Of a DNA stretch of 64,000 nt, positions 1 to 9,079 are shown one piece after another (position 1 is the first letter of the stretch; every line of letters begins with the position of its first letter). The stretch spans positions 1,075,001-1,139,000 of the forward strand of contig NZ_CCXR01000001.1 of the NCBI RefSeq assembly GCF_000821085.1, written 5' to 3'. The position numbers and the translations under genes were made by a program. Source of the stretch: Bacillus sp. B-jedd. GTDB taxonomy: Bacteria > Bacillota > Bacilli > Bacillales > Cytobacillaceae. Under the pieces are notes generated by a model that saw nothing but the letters and a program-made list of their open reading frames with translations, ran no database searches and was not told where the DNA came from.

Positions 1-495
1 CAATTTGCCACAGGTAAAGCTGCGATGTGGGAAAGCGGCCCATGGGCAGTACCAACTATCATGGAGAAAAATCCTGATATAGAACTTGGAATGTTCCCAA
101 TTCCAGGCAAAAAAGAGGGTGACGGCTGGTTGATCGGCGGCCCTGGCTCAGCATTGGCAATTAATGCGAAATCCAAGCACATTGACGAGGCGCTTAAAGT
201 ATTGGAACTGACCGCAACTGAAGAGGCACAACAAGCATTGGTTAAGGATAACGCGGGAAGCTCCTTCCTGGAAGGTGTCGAAGTGGATCTTGGTGATATC
301 TATCAGGATAGTGAAGGTGCCTTCAAAGCTGGTCATGTATACGCACCTTGGACTGCGGTTTGGACGTCAGGAAATCCGGTTGTTGAAGCATACGGGAAAT
401 CCTTGCAAGAAGTCCTGGCAGGTACAAAGACAGTGAAACAGGCGCTGCAGGATGCAGATGACACGAACGAAAACTTAAGAAAGACCCTTAATTGA
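1..495 (+). CDS. Sugar ABC transporter substrate-binding protein, C-terminal part
   Basis: The reading frame is open from base 1, so the 5' end lies outside the window; the first internal Met (base 25) is not the start. The visible 164 codons resemble the C-terminal lobe of family 1 extracellular solute-binding proteins: an A-x-x-x-x-G-P-W segment, a 'GMFPIPGKK' stretch, a 'GGPGSALAINAKSKH' hinge and a long helical end. Such lipoproteins capture oligosaccharides outside the membrane and hand them to MalF/MalG-type permeases, and two permease genes follow at once. The secreted GH16 enzyme at the end of the operon suggests a glucan-derived sugar as ligand; that is inference. Confidence 0.85.
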   Translation, partial: QFATGKAAMWESGPWAVPTIMEKNPDIELGMFPIPGKKEGDGWLIGGPGSALAINAKSKHIDEALKVLELTATEEAQQALVKDNAGSSFLEGVEVDLGDIYQDSEGAFKAGHVYAPWTAVWTSGNPVVEAYGKSLQEVLAGTKTVKQALQDADDTNENLRKTLN

Positions 496-523
496 TTCAA
501 TTCATCCGGTAAGGGTGAAAACT

Positions 524-562
524 AAGTGGGGAATGGAGTAAACTCCATTTTCCACTTTTTCT
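524..562 (+). terminator. Intercistronic hairpin after the binding-protein gene
   Basis: An inverted repeat (AAGTGGGGAATGGAG / CTCCATTTTCCACTT, loop TAAA) is followed by TTTCT. It lies between the binding-protein and first permease genes. Hairpins here commonly stop part of the transcription or protect the upstream mRNA, so that binding protein exceeds permease. The role is inferred. Confidence 0.6.
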
Positions 563-609
563 CTATATGTTAGGGATATCCAGATGTTAAAAAATGGGGC
601 GGTTTATTT

Positions 610-1491
610 ATGTACAATAAGCAGCGAGAACGGGTCTTTATGTTGATGATTCTTCCAGCGTTCATTGGATTTATTGTCCTCTTTATTGTCCCAACAGCAA
701 TGAGCTTTTTCTATAGTTTCACGAATTGGTCAGTCTATAACTCTACCCTTAAATTTGTTGGTTTCGACAATTATAAACTTCTTTTTCAGGATGCAAAAAC
801 AGTAGCGGCCATCAAACATACTTTACAATACGCCATTTCGATTACGGTTTTGCAAAATGTCATCGCCATCCTGCTCGCCGTCTATTTGAACCGAAAAATG
901 GCCGGAGCGAACTTTGTAAAGTCGTTAGTTTTTCTGCCGGCTGTCTTGAGCATCTTGGTCGTTGGGTTTCTCTTTCAGTATATTATGACCTCGGCCGATT
1001 ACGGGTTGTTAAATAACATCATCCAATTTTTCGGCGGCCAGCCGGTGAATTGGCTCGGGGATTCGAAAATCGCTCTTTATTCTGTTCTTGCAACACAAGT
1101 GTGGCAATGGGCGGGCTGGTCAATGGTCATTTATATTGCCAACTTGAAAAGCATTGATTCCTCCCTTTATGAAGCGGCGGAAATTGACGGCGCGGGCAAG
1201 ATCCGGACATTTTTCTCGGTCACACTCCCATTATTATATCCGGCGGTATCCTTTAATCTTCTCATGAGCCTTATAGGGGGAATGAAGGTCTTCGACGTCA
1301 TTTTTGCGATGACAAAAGGCGGGCCGGGATATGCGACCGAAACGATCATGACAACCATGATCCGGGAAGGCTTCAACAGCGGAAGAAATGCATATGCATC
1401 CGCACTTGCGGTAATCTTTTTTATCGCAGTATTCATCTTATCGCGCATTGTCATTGCTTTCCTGAATAAATGGGAAAGGAAGATCGTCTGA
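610..1491 (+). CDS. Carbohydrate ABC transporter permease, MalF type
   Basis: A 293-residue membrane protein with about six hydrophobic segments. It carries the cytoplasmic EAA loop of binding-protein-dependent permeases near residues 193-212 ('EAAEIDGAGKIRTFFSVTLP'), which contacts the ATPase. Length and N-terminal 'FIGFIVLFIVPTAMSFFYSFTNW' pattern fit sugar permeases of the MalF/UgpA class. Its stop codon overlaps the start of the next permease (ATGA), so the two are translationally coupled. No ATPase gene is present; many Bacillus sugar importers share one encoded elsewhere (MsmX type), which would fit here. Confidence 0.92.
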   Translation: MYNKQRERVFMLMILPAFIGFIVLFIVPTAMSFFYSFTNWSVYNSTLKFVGFDNYKLLFQDAKTVAAIKHTLQYAISITVLQNVIAILLAVYLNRKMAGANFVKSLVFLPAVLSILVVGFLFQYIMTSADYGLLNNIIQFFGGQPVNWLGDSKIALYSVLATQVWQWAGWSMVIYIANLKSIDSSLYEAAEIDGAGKIRTFFSVTLPLLYPAVSFNLLMSLIGGMKVFDVIFAMTKGGPGYATETIMTTMIREGFNSGRNAYASALAVIFFIAVFILSRIVIAFLNKWERKIV

Positions 1492-2321
1492 TGAAAAGAA
1501 TTACAATTGGGAAGGTCCTGAACACCCTTGGGCTGATCATCATTAGCGGCATCGTATTCCTGCCAATCTACTATTTAGTTATCACTACCTTTAAGACTCC
1601 AGCAGAAGCAGCTGCCAGCCCTCTTGGATTGCCGGAAAGCCTCACATTCGCAAACTATGCAAAAGCTTTGGAAGCAATGAATTATACGCAGGCACTAAAA
1701 AACAACCTGATTATTACGGTTGTGGCGGTCATTCTGCTTGTTTTCTTCGCCACCATGGCGGCCTATGTGATTGCGCGCAGTAAAAGGAAAATCGTAAAAA
1801 TCATGTATTCGGTCTTTTTGGTAGGTCTGATTATTCCGTTTCAAATTGCCATTGTTCCGTTATACCAGATTATTTCCGGCTTGCATCTTATGAACACGCA
1901 CCTGGGCGTCATCTTGGTAAGTGTATTTTGTATAAATCTCCCTCTATCAATCTTTCTTTTGCGGGGATTTATCAATACTGTCCCGGTTGAATTGGAAGAG
2001 GCGGCATTTATGGACGGCTGCGGAACGTTCAAATGCTTTTGGCTGATTATATTTCCATTGTTGAAGCCGATCATTTCCACGGTTGTTATTTTGAATACAT
2101 TAGCTATTTGGAATGACTTCCTTACCCCGTTACTGTTCCTGCAGTCTCCAGATAAGGCAGTATTATTGCAGGAAGTATATAAAAACGTCGGTCCATTTTC
2201 GACAAATTGGACATCATTCTTTCCGATGCTAGTCATGTCAACTCTTCCATTGGTTATTTTCTATATCATAATGCAAAAACGTGTGATTGAAGGTGTTGTA
2301 GCAGGGGCCGTAAAAGGCTGA
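1491..2321 (+). CDS. Carbohydrate ABC transporter permease, MalG type
   Basis: A 276-residue permease with six predicted membrane segments and the EAA loop 'EEAAFMDGCGTFKCFWLIIFP'-like block near residues 165-185. I chose the ATG at 1491 (MKRITIGK), which overlaps the upstream stop and has GGAAAGGAAG before it, rather than a GTG-like start further upstream inside malF. MalG-type proteins form a heterodimer with the MalF-type partner in the cytoplasmic membrane. It is followed after 19 bases by the GH16 gene, which has its own strong AGGAGG site and so belongs to the same operon. Confidence 0.92.
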   Translation: MKRITIGKVLNTLGLIIISGIVFLPIYYLVITTFKTPAEAAASPLGLPESLTFANYAKALEAMNYTQALKNNLIITVVAVILLVFFATMAAYVIARSKRKIVKIMYSVFLVGLIIPFQIAIVPLYQIISGLHLMNTHLGVILVSVFCINLPLSIFLLRGFINTVPVELEEAAFMDGCGTFKCFWLIIFPLLKPIISTVVILNTLAIWNDFLTPLLFLQSPDKAVLLQEVYKNVGPFSTNWTSFFPMLVMSTLPLVIFYIIMQKRVIEGVVAGAVKG

Positions 2322-2340
2322 CAACAAAGGAGGATATTAA

Positions 2341-4299
2341 ATGACGAAACTAAAAAAGGTTGTATCGATTCTATTGGCCGCACTTGTAGTCCTGAATATT
2401 TCCACGCTGGGGGCTCTGTCGGATAAGGCATCCGCTGAAGGCACAACCCCCGAGAAGTTTGTGATTACGTTTGATCCGGCCAATGGCGAGGAAATGAAAC
2501 AGCTTCAACTGGGAGTTGGGGAACCACTACGGGAGAAGAGAGTGCCTTTCGAGAAAATCGAAAAGGAAGGATATGACTTTCTTGGATGGTTCTATGGTCC
2601 AAATAACAAATATGAGATGATTTTCCCGTACAAGCCTAATGAGGATATGACACTTACGGCAAAATGGGGGAAACATACCCCTGCTAGTCCAGTGCAAAAA
2701 GAAGGCTATCGTTTAATTTTTGATGAAGAATTCAATAATCCTAACGGAAAGCTGGATTCAAAGCTATGGGTCGATAAGTATCTCTCATCCTGGACAAAGA
2801 CTCCGGAATACGCAAAGCCGATTTATGATATCAAAAATGGTGCAATGCAGCTCCAAGTTCAAGAAGATACGCCAGGCTGGGCGCCTGAATATGATGGCGA
2901 AACCCGGGTGAGCGGGTTTACAACAGGAAATCGAAACGGGCTCCATAATTGGAATGGAAACAATGTGGTGCGCAATCCAGTCCAGACCGAGTTAACACAT
3001 ATTAACCAGTATGGCTATTATGAAATCCGCGCGAAAGGCCAGGCTGGTTCGTCAAGGCATTCCGCCTGGTGGCTCCTAGGCTTTGAGGATCAAGTGGACC
3101 ACTCAGCGGAAATTGATATTTTTGAGATTTTAGGAAACCAAAAAACAGCCGTGCCAAGAGCGTTCCATAATTGGAATGACAAAGACGCCTTTCCTGTGAG
3201 GGATGCGGGGGAGACTTTCATTAATCCAAATGCAAACTTCCATGATGAATGGCACACGTTTGGTCTGGACTGGCAAGAAGGAACCGGCTCGGGTGCATTT
3301 CCTGATAAACTCGTCTTTTATGTGGATGGAAAAGTAGTTGGAAGCAAGAACTTGAATATCGACTATCCTATGATTCAATTATTCTCCCAATATGAAAAGC
3401 GGGCAGGCGGATGGACGGGCCCATGGGAGTGGATGCCATATCCAAACACCTTTGATATTGATTATGTAAGAGTCTATAAAAAGCTTCCTGAAGGCCAGAA
3501 GGAACTATCTAAAAAGGAACTGAAGGTCGTCAATGTAGAAGATTCCGAGGTTACCGTTTTGGAAGGGCAGGCTGCTCTGAAACAATATACTTCAGCTGTG
3601 GCCGGGCATGAGGGCGAAATTTACACTGAGCCTAATCTGCCAAATACAAAATCGTATGTAAATGTAACTTGGAATGATGGCGTCGTCACTCAAGAGTTTG
3701 TAAAATGGGATCCTATTACCCAAGAAGATTTAGATAAAATCAATTCAGGGGAAGCAATCACCAAGAGTGGCATCCTGCCTAATTTAACGGGCGTGGAGGG
3801 AGTAACAAATCCTACCCTGCAAATAGTTGTGACAACTCCGCCGCCACCGCCGCCATATACGAGTGAAAACCTCGGGGTGGAAAACAGCCAGTCTCAACTT
3901 GAAAAGCTTTTTGATGGGAATCTTTTAAGCAATAGCGGTGAATTTAGATTTGCCTCCAATCAATTGCCAACTGATAAAGAGGTAAATATCCAGTATGACT
4001 TCCATAAGGACATCACCTTAAATTCGATTTCCTTTAGTACAAATTACGGCAAAGATCAGGGTATCAGAAAATTCAAGCTGGCAGCATGGGATTCCGAAGC
4101 AAAAAGCTGGATTCCTGCCGAGAAAGAATACACTATTCCGTGGACAACCGCAGGCAATACGGAAAACGGCGAAACATTGAAAGTTGATGTGGAGCCGATG
4201 AAAACATCCAAAGTGAAAATTATCATTACGGATGTCGGACTTACATGGGGAAATAAAATCGCGATGCGGGAGATTGCGTTTGGCTATGTGACTAAGTAG
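2341..4299 (+). CDS. Secreted glycoside hydrolase family 16 protein (beta-glucanase type)
   Basis: A 652-residue exported multidomain enzyme. A Sec signal peptide covers residues 1-33 (KLKK, hydrophobic core, cleavage near ASA-EG). Residues about 38-105 form an InlB/Flg_new-type beta-grasp repeat ending in 'DMTLTAKW'. Residues about 115-380 are the GH16 catalytic domain with the E-I-D-I-F-E active-site motif near residues 256-261, whose two Glu are nucleophile and acid/base. A Big_4-like Ig domain follows (about 385-500), then a six-proline linker and a discoidin-like C-terminal domain (about 513-652), probably carbohydrate binding. GH16 enzymes cut beta-1,3 or mixed-linkage glucans; the exact substrate cannot be read here. 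The ABC importer upstream would take up the products. Confidence 0.9.
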   Translation: MTKLKKVVSILLAALVVLNISTLGALSDKASAEGTTPEKFVITFDPANGEEMKQLQLGVGEPLREKRVPFEKIEKEGYDFLGWFYGPNNKYEMIFPYKPNEDMTLTAKWGKHTPASPVQKEGYRLIFDEEFNNPNGKLDSKLWVDKYLSSWTKTPEYAKPIYDIKNGAMQLQVQEDTPGWAPEYDGETRVSGFTTGNRNGLHNWNGNNVVRNPVQTELTHINQYGYYEIRAKGQAGSSRHSAWWLLGFEDQVDHSAEIDIFEILGNQKTAVPRAFHNWNDKDAFPVRDAGETFINPNANFHDEWHTFGLDWQEGTGSGAFPDKLVFYVDGKVVGSKNLNIDYPMIQLFSQYEKRAGGWTGPWEWMPYPNTFDIDYVRVYKKLPEGQKELSKKELKVVNVEDSEVTVLEGQAALKQYTSAVAGHEGEIYTEPNLPNTKSYVNVTWNDGVVTQEFVKWDPITQEDLDKINSGEAITKSGILPNLTGVEGVTNPTLQIVVTTPPPPPPYTSENLGVENSQSQLEKLFDGNLLSNSGEFRFASNQLPTDKEVNIQYDFHKDITLNSISFSTNYGKDQGIRKFKLAAWDSEAKSWIPAEKEYTIPWTTAGNTENGETLKVDVEPMKTSKVKIIITDVGLTWGNKIAMREIAFGYVTK

Positions 4300-4341
4300 A
4301 AAAAATCCACTATATAAGCCTAATTAATGAAGGTGAAATTA

Positions 4342-4473
4342 GTTGATTGGAGCGGAAGGCACGTAGACTCCAATGGGATGCAGCGGCAAGTGGAGACCCC
4401 GCAGGCGCCTTGAGCGCCGAGGAGGCTCCACTGACGCCCCATGGAAAGCGAAGTGCCTGGAGAGCAAATCAAC
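4342..4473 (+). repeat. Dispersed GC-rich repeat, family A, copy 1
   Basis: About 130 bases beginning GTTGATTGGAGCGG and ending AAATCAAC, so the ends are inverted relative to each other. Internal conserved blocks are GTGGAGACCCC, GAGGAGGCTCCAC and GGAAAGCGAAGTGCCTGG. Two further copies lie at 15032-15163 (opposite strand) and 18552-18805 (interrupted). It has no coding frame of note. It sits downstream of the GH16 gene in an otherwise AT-rich gap. Confidence 0.85.
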
Positions 4474-4547
4474 GACAATGTTCGAAAGTTTAGCTCGTTT
4501 TATTTATTAAAGCTCTTTAAAAATCCAAGGAGCTTTTGCAATACATG

Positions 4548-4585
4548 ACAGCACCTTTCCTAACAATTGGAAGGGTGCTGTTCGT
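4548..4585 (+). terminator. Hairpin in the gap before the PhoX gene
   Basis: ACAGCACCTTTCC and GGAAGGGTGCTGT form a 13-base stem around an 8-base loop, followed only by TCGTATTTG. The stem is strong but the T-run is poor, so a terminator role is possible rather than certain. Confidence 0.45.
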
Positions 4586-4638
4586 ATTTGCTGGGTCTTT
4601 TGCCTTGCTTCCATTGAACTAATTTTCTTTATATTACT

Positions 4639-4698
4639 TTTACACGTTTTCAATAAAGGATTAATATTACTTCCTTACACTTTAGTTGTACGTAAAAT
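4639..4698 (+). promoter_or_regulatory. Probable PhoP box and promoter of the PhoX gene
   Basis: Four hexamers resembling TT(A/T/C)ACA stand at exact 11-base spacing: TTTACA (4639), TCAATA (4650), TTAATA (4661), TCCTTA (4672). PhoP of Bacillus binds such direct repeats. A -10-like TAAAAT lies at 4693-4698, about 15 bases beyond the last hexamer, as expected for a PhoP-activated promoter. The downstream gene encodes a phosphatase, which supports phosphate-starvation control. Confidence 0.6.
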
Positions 4699-4723
4699 TA
4701 ACTAAGGAAGAAGGCGAGTAAAG

Positions 4724-6484
4724 ATGAAAAAGCGAACGATGATTATTCCAATGTTAAGTTTGGGTGTGCTGTTCCCGTCGGCTGCGAATGTTTTTGCCGA
4801 ACCGAAAAAGCCTGTTTCTGTTGATAGGGTAGAATTTGTCGGGATGGATGTGCCAAGTTCTGCTGAAGAAAAATCCAAAATGTACAGTGGAGCTTCCGCG
4901 GTTGTATCCTATAGCAACGGCTCGCAAAAAACAATTCCACTCGAGTTTAAATCTTTATTCAAGCCGGGCGACAAGTACAAGAGCGGGATTGCCGGAGCAG
5001 CCTATGACGCCAATGGCGAGCTGATTACGAATGCGGATGGAAAGCCATACATATCGACCTCACCTGACAGCAATACATTGATGAATGTTAACGGGAAGTT
5101 ATACATGGTCAATCATTACGAGGGAATGCCTTCGAATGAAATTGGCAACATGCCAAAACAAATTATGCTGAATAAAGTTGAACAAAATCCGAAAACAGGG
5201 GAATTGACTATTACAGACACAATGCCAATCGACTTTTCAGCGGACGGCGGAATCTGGACGCCATGTGCCGGATCGCTGACTCCGTGGAACACCCATCTGG
5301 GCAGCGAAGAATACGAGCCTGATGCGAGAGCATTTGAAGCCGATCCAAAAAATAGTTCCGTGACTCAATTTGCCCGCAACTATTACCAGGATCCAACCAT
5401 TCTCGGAAACCCATATTTGTACGGCCATGTTCCCGAGGTAACTGTTTCTAGTGACGGGACAGCCAAAGCGGTGAAACATTACAGCATGGGCCGCCTTTCA
5501 ATTGAAAACGCAAAAGTGGCACCGGATAACCGCACTGTGTATTTCGGGGATGATGGCGGCTACACGATGGCATTCATGTATGTCGCTGATAAACAGAAGG
5601 ACCTGACATCAGGCACGCTATATGCAGCGAAGTGGGTGCAAACCGGCACTGAAAATGGTGGTTCCGCAAACTTGGAATGGATTAAACTGGGGCATGCCAA
5701 TGACCAGGAAATCAAAGAGCTTGCCCTGAAATTGAAGTTCAGTGATATTTTTGAAGCGACAAACGATGCAGCTTATGCAAAAGCTAATGACTTTACACGA
5801 GTGAAAGCCGGCGGAAGGGACGAATGGCTGAAGCTTAAGCCAGGCATGGAAAAAGCGGCTGCTTTCCTGGAATCGCGCCGATATGGAGCACTGCTTGGTG
5901 CTACATCAGAATTTAACAAAATGGAGACTATGGAAATTAATAAGGCAGATAATAAAGTTTACATGACCATGTCCACAATCGCTGGCGGAATGGAAGCAAA
6001 TCCATCAGACCCTGTCGATGACATCCACTTGCCGAAAATCAGCGCAGGTGGAATTTATGAAATGAGTTTGAGTAAAGGTGTGAAAGACCAATCCGGACAT
6101 CCGATTCGCAGCCGATATGTTGCGACGAACATGAACGGCCTTATCACAGGCGAAGACCTTGCAAGTAAGGATGCGGCGGGCAACACCGCAAATCCAGACA
6201 AAATTTCCAATCCTGACAATATCGTCTACTCCGAAAAAATGAGGACACTCTTTATTGCGGAAGATGGCGGCAAGCATGTGAACAACTACGGCTGGGCTTA
6301 TAATATTGACACGAAAAAGCTCTCCAGAATCGTCTCAGCCGCGGCACCGGGAGAAGTAACAGGCATCCAGATGGTTGAAGATCTCAATGGATTCAGCTAT
6401 CTCATGGTTGGTTCGCAAAATCCCGGCAATGCCGGCTACCTCTCCGGCCTGCCTTTTGTAGGGGATAACCATAAAAATAAGTAA
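4724..6484 (+). CDS. phoX: PhoX/DUF839 family alkaline phosphatase, secreted
   Basis: A 586-residue protein with a signal peptide (MKKR, hydrophobic core, cleavage near VFA-EP). The remainder matches the DUF839/PhoX beta-propeller phosphatase family: 'GSLTPWNTHLGSEEY' in the first third, 'YSMGRLSIENAKVAPD' and 'VYFGDDGG' in the middle, 'ATSEFNKMETMEIN' and a late 'NPDNIVYSEKMRTLFIAEDG' block. These acidic and asparagine residues bind the metal cofactors in known PhoX enzymes. Many PhoX proteins use the Tat pathway, but there is no twin arginine here, so Sec export is more likely. The probable Pho box upstream fits a phosphate-scavenging role outside the cell. The gene is monocistronic, closed by a strong terminator. 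Confidence 0.85.
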   Translation: MKKRTMIIPMLSLGVLFPSAANVFAEPKKPVSVDRVEFVGMDVPSSAEEKSKMYSGASAVVSYSNGSQKTIPLEFKSLFKPGDKYKSGIAGAAYDANGELITNADGKPYISTSPDSNTLMNVNGKLYMVNHYEGMPSNEIGNMPKQIMLNKVEQNPKTGELTITDTMPIDFSADGGIWTPCAGSLTPWNTHLGSEEYEPDARAFEADPKNSSVTQFARNYYQDPTILGNPYLYGHVPEVTVSSDGTAKAVKHYSMGRLSIENAKVAPDNRTVYFGDDGGYTMAFMYVADKQKDLTSGTLYAAKWVQTGTENGGSANLEWIKLGHANDQEIKELALKLKFSDIFEATNDAAYAKANDFTRVKAGGRDEWLKLKPGMEKAAAFLESRRYGALLGATSEFNKMETMEINKADNKVYMTMSTIAGGMEANPSDPVDDIHLPKISAGGIYEMSLSKGVKDQSGHPIRSRYVATNMNGLITGEDLASKDAAGNTANPDKISNPDNIVYSEKMRTLFIAEDGGKHVNNYGWAYNIDTKKLSRIVSAAAPGEVTGIQMVEDLNGFSYLMVGSQNPGNAGYLSGLPFVGDNHKNK

Positions 6485-6510
6485 GCTCATAGCTGGAAAA
6501 AAACAGCCCG

Positions 6511-6555
6511 AAAAGAGTAAGACAGAAGCCAATGCCTCTGTCTTACTCTTTTTTA
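6511..6555 (+). terminator. Rho-independent terminator after the PhoX gene
   Basis: AAAAGAGTAAGACAGA and TCTGTCTTACTCTTTT form a perfect 16-base stem with a ten-base loop and end in a T-run. Confidence 0.9.
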
Positions 6556-6727
6556 ATGATTACTACAACGACCGTTTCAAAAGAAGTTTGTATAGGGCAT
6601 ATTGTTAAGATGACATTGAAAAAAGTGATTAATTCAAAGTTAGCCTATTAAAATTTTGCTGTATAGCTATTATGGCAGGAAATCGCAAAAAGTTTGTTGA
6701 ACACTTGATTTCAAGGAGGTAGAAGAT

Positions 6728-7165
6728 ATGAAAATCAATAGAATAGATCATGTGAGTATCAACGTGAATGATCTTGCACAGGCTAAAGAATTTTTTATTG
6801 ATTTAGGACTTGAAGTGCAAGCGGAATGGGAATTGGATGGAGAACTGTTGGACCGAATAGTGGGGCTTAATGATGTTAAAACGGCATGTGTAGGATTGGG
6901 GATGCCAGATGGCCAGGCATGGATAGAGCTAGTCAAATTCTATACGCCGTCAGATGAAAAAGGTATTCAGCAACCTTTGGCAAATACTCTGGGTATCCGG
7001 CATATTTGCTTTGCTGTCGAAGATATTGAATCGATAGTTGCTAAGTTAAAAAAGAAAGGCACGGAAATCTTTAGTGAGATACAGCAATATGAAGAAAGTT
7101 ATAAGTTATGCTACGTTCGGGGGCCAGAGGGAATTATTTTAGAACTAGCAGAGAAAATCAAATAA
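6728..7165 (+). CDS. VOC family (glyoxalase/bleomycin resistance type) protein
   Basis: A 145-residue protein with a perfect AAGGAGGT site eight bases before its ATG. It has the two beta-alpha-beta-beta-beta modules of the vicinal oxygen chelate superfamily: 'RIDHVSINVNDLAQAKEFFIDLGL' at the N-terminus and 'GIRHICFAVEDIESIVAKLKKKG' in the second half, ending 'GPEGIILELAEKI'. Candidate metal ligands are His8, His92 and the late Glu. Members include lyases, dioxygenases and drug-binding proteins, so the substrate cannot be named. It is a single gene between terminators. Confidence 0.85.
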   Translation: MKINRIDHVSINVNDLAQAKEFFIDLGLEVQAEWELDGELLDRIVGLNDVKTACVGLGMPDGQAWIELVKFYTPSDEKGIQQPLANTLGIRHICFAVEDIESIVAKLKKKGTEIFSEIQQYEESYKLCYVRGPEGIILELAEKIK

Positions 7166-7266
7166 ACAGACGGTAAGCTGACACATTTATTTTGCCACGA
7201 TGAGGGGCTCTAATTTCTCCGCTGTTATCTTAGAGCACTTCATACATTACGTCATTATATTAAATA

Positions 7267-7300
7267 CCCGGTTGCTGACGCAGCCGGGATTGTTTTTGTT
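7267..7300 (+). terminator. Terminator-like hairpin after the VOC gene
   Basis: CCCGGTTGC and GCAGCCGGG pair around TGAC and are followed by ATTGTTTTTGTT. It separates the VOC gene from the acetolactate-synthase-like gene. Confidence 0.6.
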
Positions 7301-7429
7301 CTGACAAGAATTGTTTGAATTAAGGAAGGACTGGAACCATCCCCTGCTTCAGTCGCTGCTTCATCTTACGTTTATTCACATTTATAAGTGGAATAGTCCA
7401 ACTAGGACTTTTTTTGAAGGGGTGGTTAA

Positions 7430-9061
7430 GTGAATGCTGCGCAATTGTTGATTAGGTGTCTTGAGAATGAAGGGGTTGAGTATATTTTCGGGGTTCCGGG
7501 TGAGGAAAACCTGGATATTATGGATGCTCTTCTCGATTCGAGTATTGAGTTTGTGGTGACGCGGCATGAGACGAATGCCGCGTTTATGGCCGGGACGTAT
7601 GGGAGGCTGACAGGAAAGCCAGGAGTATGCCTGTCGACGCTCGGTCCTGGAGCGACGAATTTATTGACGGGGGTGGCGACCGCGAACATGGATCATTGCC
7701 CGATTATCGCGATCACCGGCCAGGCAGGTCTGGATCGCCAGCATAAAATCTCCCACCAATATTATGACCTTGTGTCAGTCTATCAGCCGGTCACGAAATG
7801 GAATACCCAAGTGAAAAAAGCGGAAATCATTCCGGAAGTGGTCCGGAAGGCTTTTGAGGTAGCGACGAGCGAAAAGCCGGGAGCGGTCCATATCGATATT
7901 CCGGAAGACATCGCCGCCGAGAAAGTCGAAGGGCAGCCGCTTAAAATTATGGATCAGACGATCATGGAGGCGGGAGAGCGCACCATTTCGAAGGCCGCGA
8001 AGCTGATTGAAGAGGCGAAGCGTCCACTTATCCTCGCGGGGATGGGCATCACTCGTGAATATGCGGCCCAGAGCCTGCGCGATTTTGCCGAAAAGGCCGA
8101 TATTCCTGTCGTCCACACGTTTATGGGAAAAGGCGCCATGCCTTTCAAAAATGACCTAAGCCTGATGACGGCAGGAATGAGCGGCAGCGATTATATTACC
8201 TGCGGGTTTAGGGATTCCGACTTGATTATTGCGATTGGCTTCGATATCGCGGAATTTCCGCCGAAAAACTGGAACAAGGGCGGGGAGACGCCGATCCTCC
8301 ATATTGATACCGAGGAGGCGGAAACAGATGCTGACTACCCGGTAACCCACAGTGTCATCGGAAATCTGGATGAGAACCTGAAGCAGCTCGGAAAAACCAT
8401 TTCTCCGGCAAAAAGGGATAACAAGTGGGCCGCCCATATCAGGGAAGAGAATCTTGATGAACTGAGCTCTTTTGCAGAGGATGAGGGCTTTCCAGTCAAA
8501 CCGCAAAAAATCATCGCCGATCTCCGGTCAGTTTTGCAGGAAAATGACATTGCCATTTCCGATGTCGGCGCCCACAAAATGTGGATGGCGAGAATGTATC
8601 ACACGTATGAACCGAATACGTGCCTCATTTCCAACGGCCTCGCCTCGATGGGCATTTCGGTGCCGGGTGCGATTGCCGCGAAACTGGTCCATCCTGAACG
8701 GAATGTCGTGGCAGTCTGCGGAGACGGCTCGTTCCAGATGGCAAGTGCTGAGCTGGAGACGGCGATGAGGCTCAAGCTGCCGATCATTATTCTCCTCTGG
8801 AGGGACGGCGGCTATGGATTAATTGAATGGAAGCAGCTGAATGAATTCCACCGCTCATCACACGTGAAATTCGGCAACCCGGATTTTGTCCAACTGGCAA
8901 AATCATACGGCTTTGAGGCGTTCAGAATCGAGAAAGCCGGGGAATTGAAGGAAACGCTCCAAAAAGCGGTTGATTTGAATAAACCTGTCCTAATTGATTG
9001 CCCGGTAGATTATCGGGAGAACGTGAAGCTGACCGAAAAGCTCGGCAACATACTTTGCTAA
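7430..9061 (+). CDS. alsS: Acetolactate synthase-like thiamine diphosphate enzyme
   Basis: A 543-residue ThDP-dependent enzyme starting at GTG 7430 behind GAAGGGG. The catalytic Glu of the cofactor-activating motif is at about residue 47 (R-H-E-T-N-A-A-F-M-A-G), followed by 'GPGATNLLTG'. The C-terminal cofactor motif begins at G-D-G-S near residue 430 and continues through 'RDGGYGLIEWKQL', the counterpart of the usual N-D-x-x-Y segment. The sequence follows catabolic acetolactate synthase (AlsS) along its length, which joins two pyruvates to acetolactate in the cytoplasm. No alsD decarboxylase or alsR regulator is beside it; an aldehyde dehydrogenase follows 18 bases downstream. A different 2-oxoacid or aldehyde substrate is therefore possible and the symbol is tentative. 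Confidence 0.75.
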   Translation: MNAAQLLIRCLENEGVEYIFGVPGEENLDIMDALLDSSIEFVVTRHETNAAFMAGTYGRLTGKPGVCLSTLGPGATNLLTGVATANMDHCPIIAITGQAGLDRQHKISHQYYDLVSVYQPVTKWNTQVKKAEIIPEVVRKAFEVATSEKPGAVHIDIPEDIAAEKVEGQPLKIMDQTIMEAGERTISKAAKLIEEAKRPLILAGMGITREYAAQSLRDFAEKADIPVVHTFMGKGAMPFKNDLSLMTAGMSGSDYITCGFRDSDLIIAIGFDIAEFPPKNWNKGGETPILHIDTEEAETDADYPVTHSVIGNLDENLKQLGKTISPAKRDNKWAAHIREENLDELSSFAEDEGFPVKPQKIIADLRSVLQENDIAISDVGAHKMWMARMYHTYEPNTCLISNGLASMGISVPGAIAAKLVHPERNVVAVCGDGSFQMASAELETAMRLKLPIIILLWRDGGYGLIEWKQLNEFHRSSHVKFGNPDFVQLAKSYGFEAFRIEKAGELKETLQKAVDLNKPVLIDCPVDYRENVKLTEKLGNILC

Positions 9062-9079
9062 CCAAGGAGGCATAAAATT

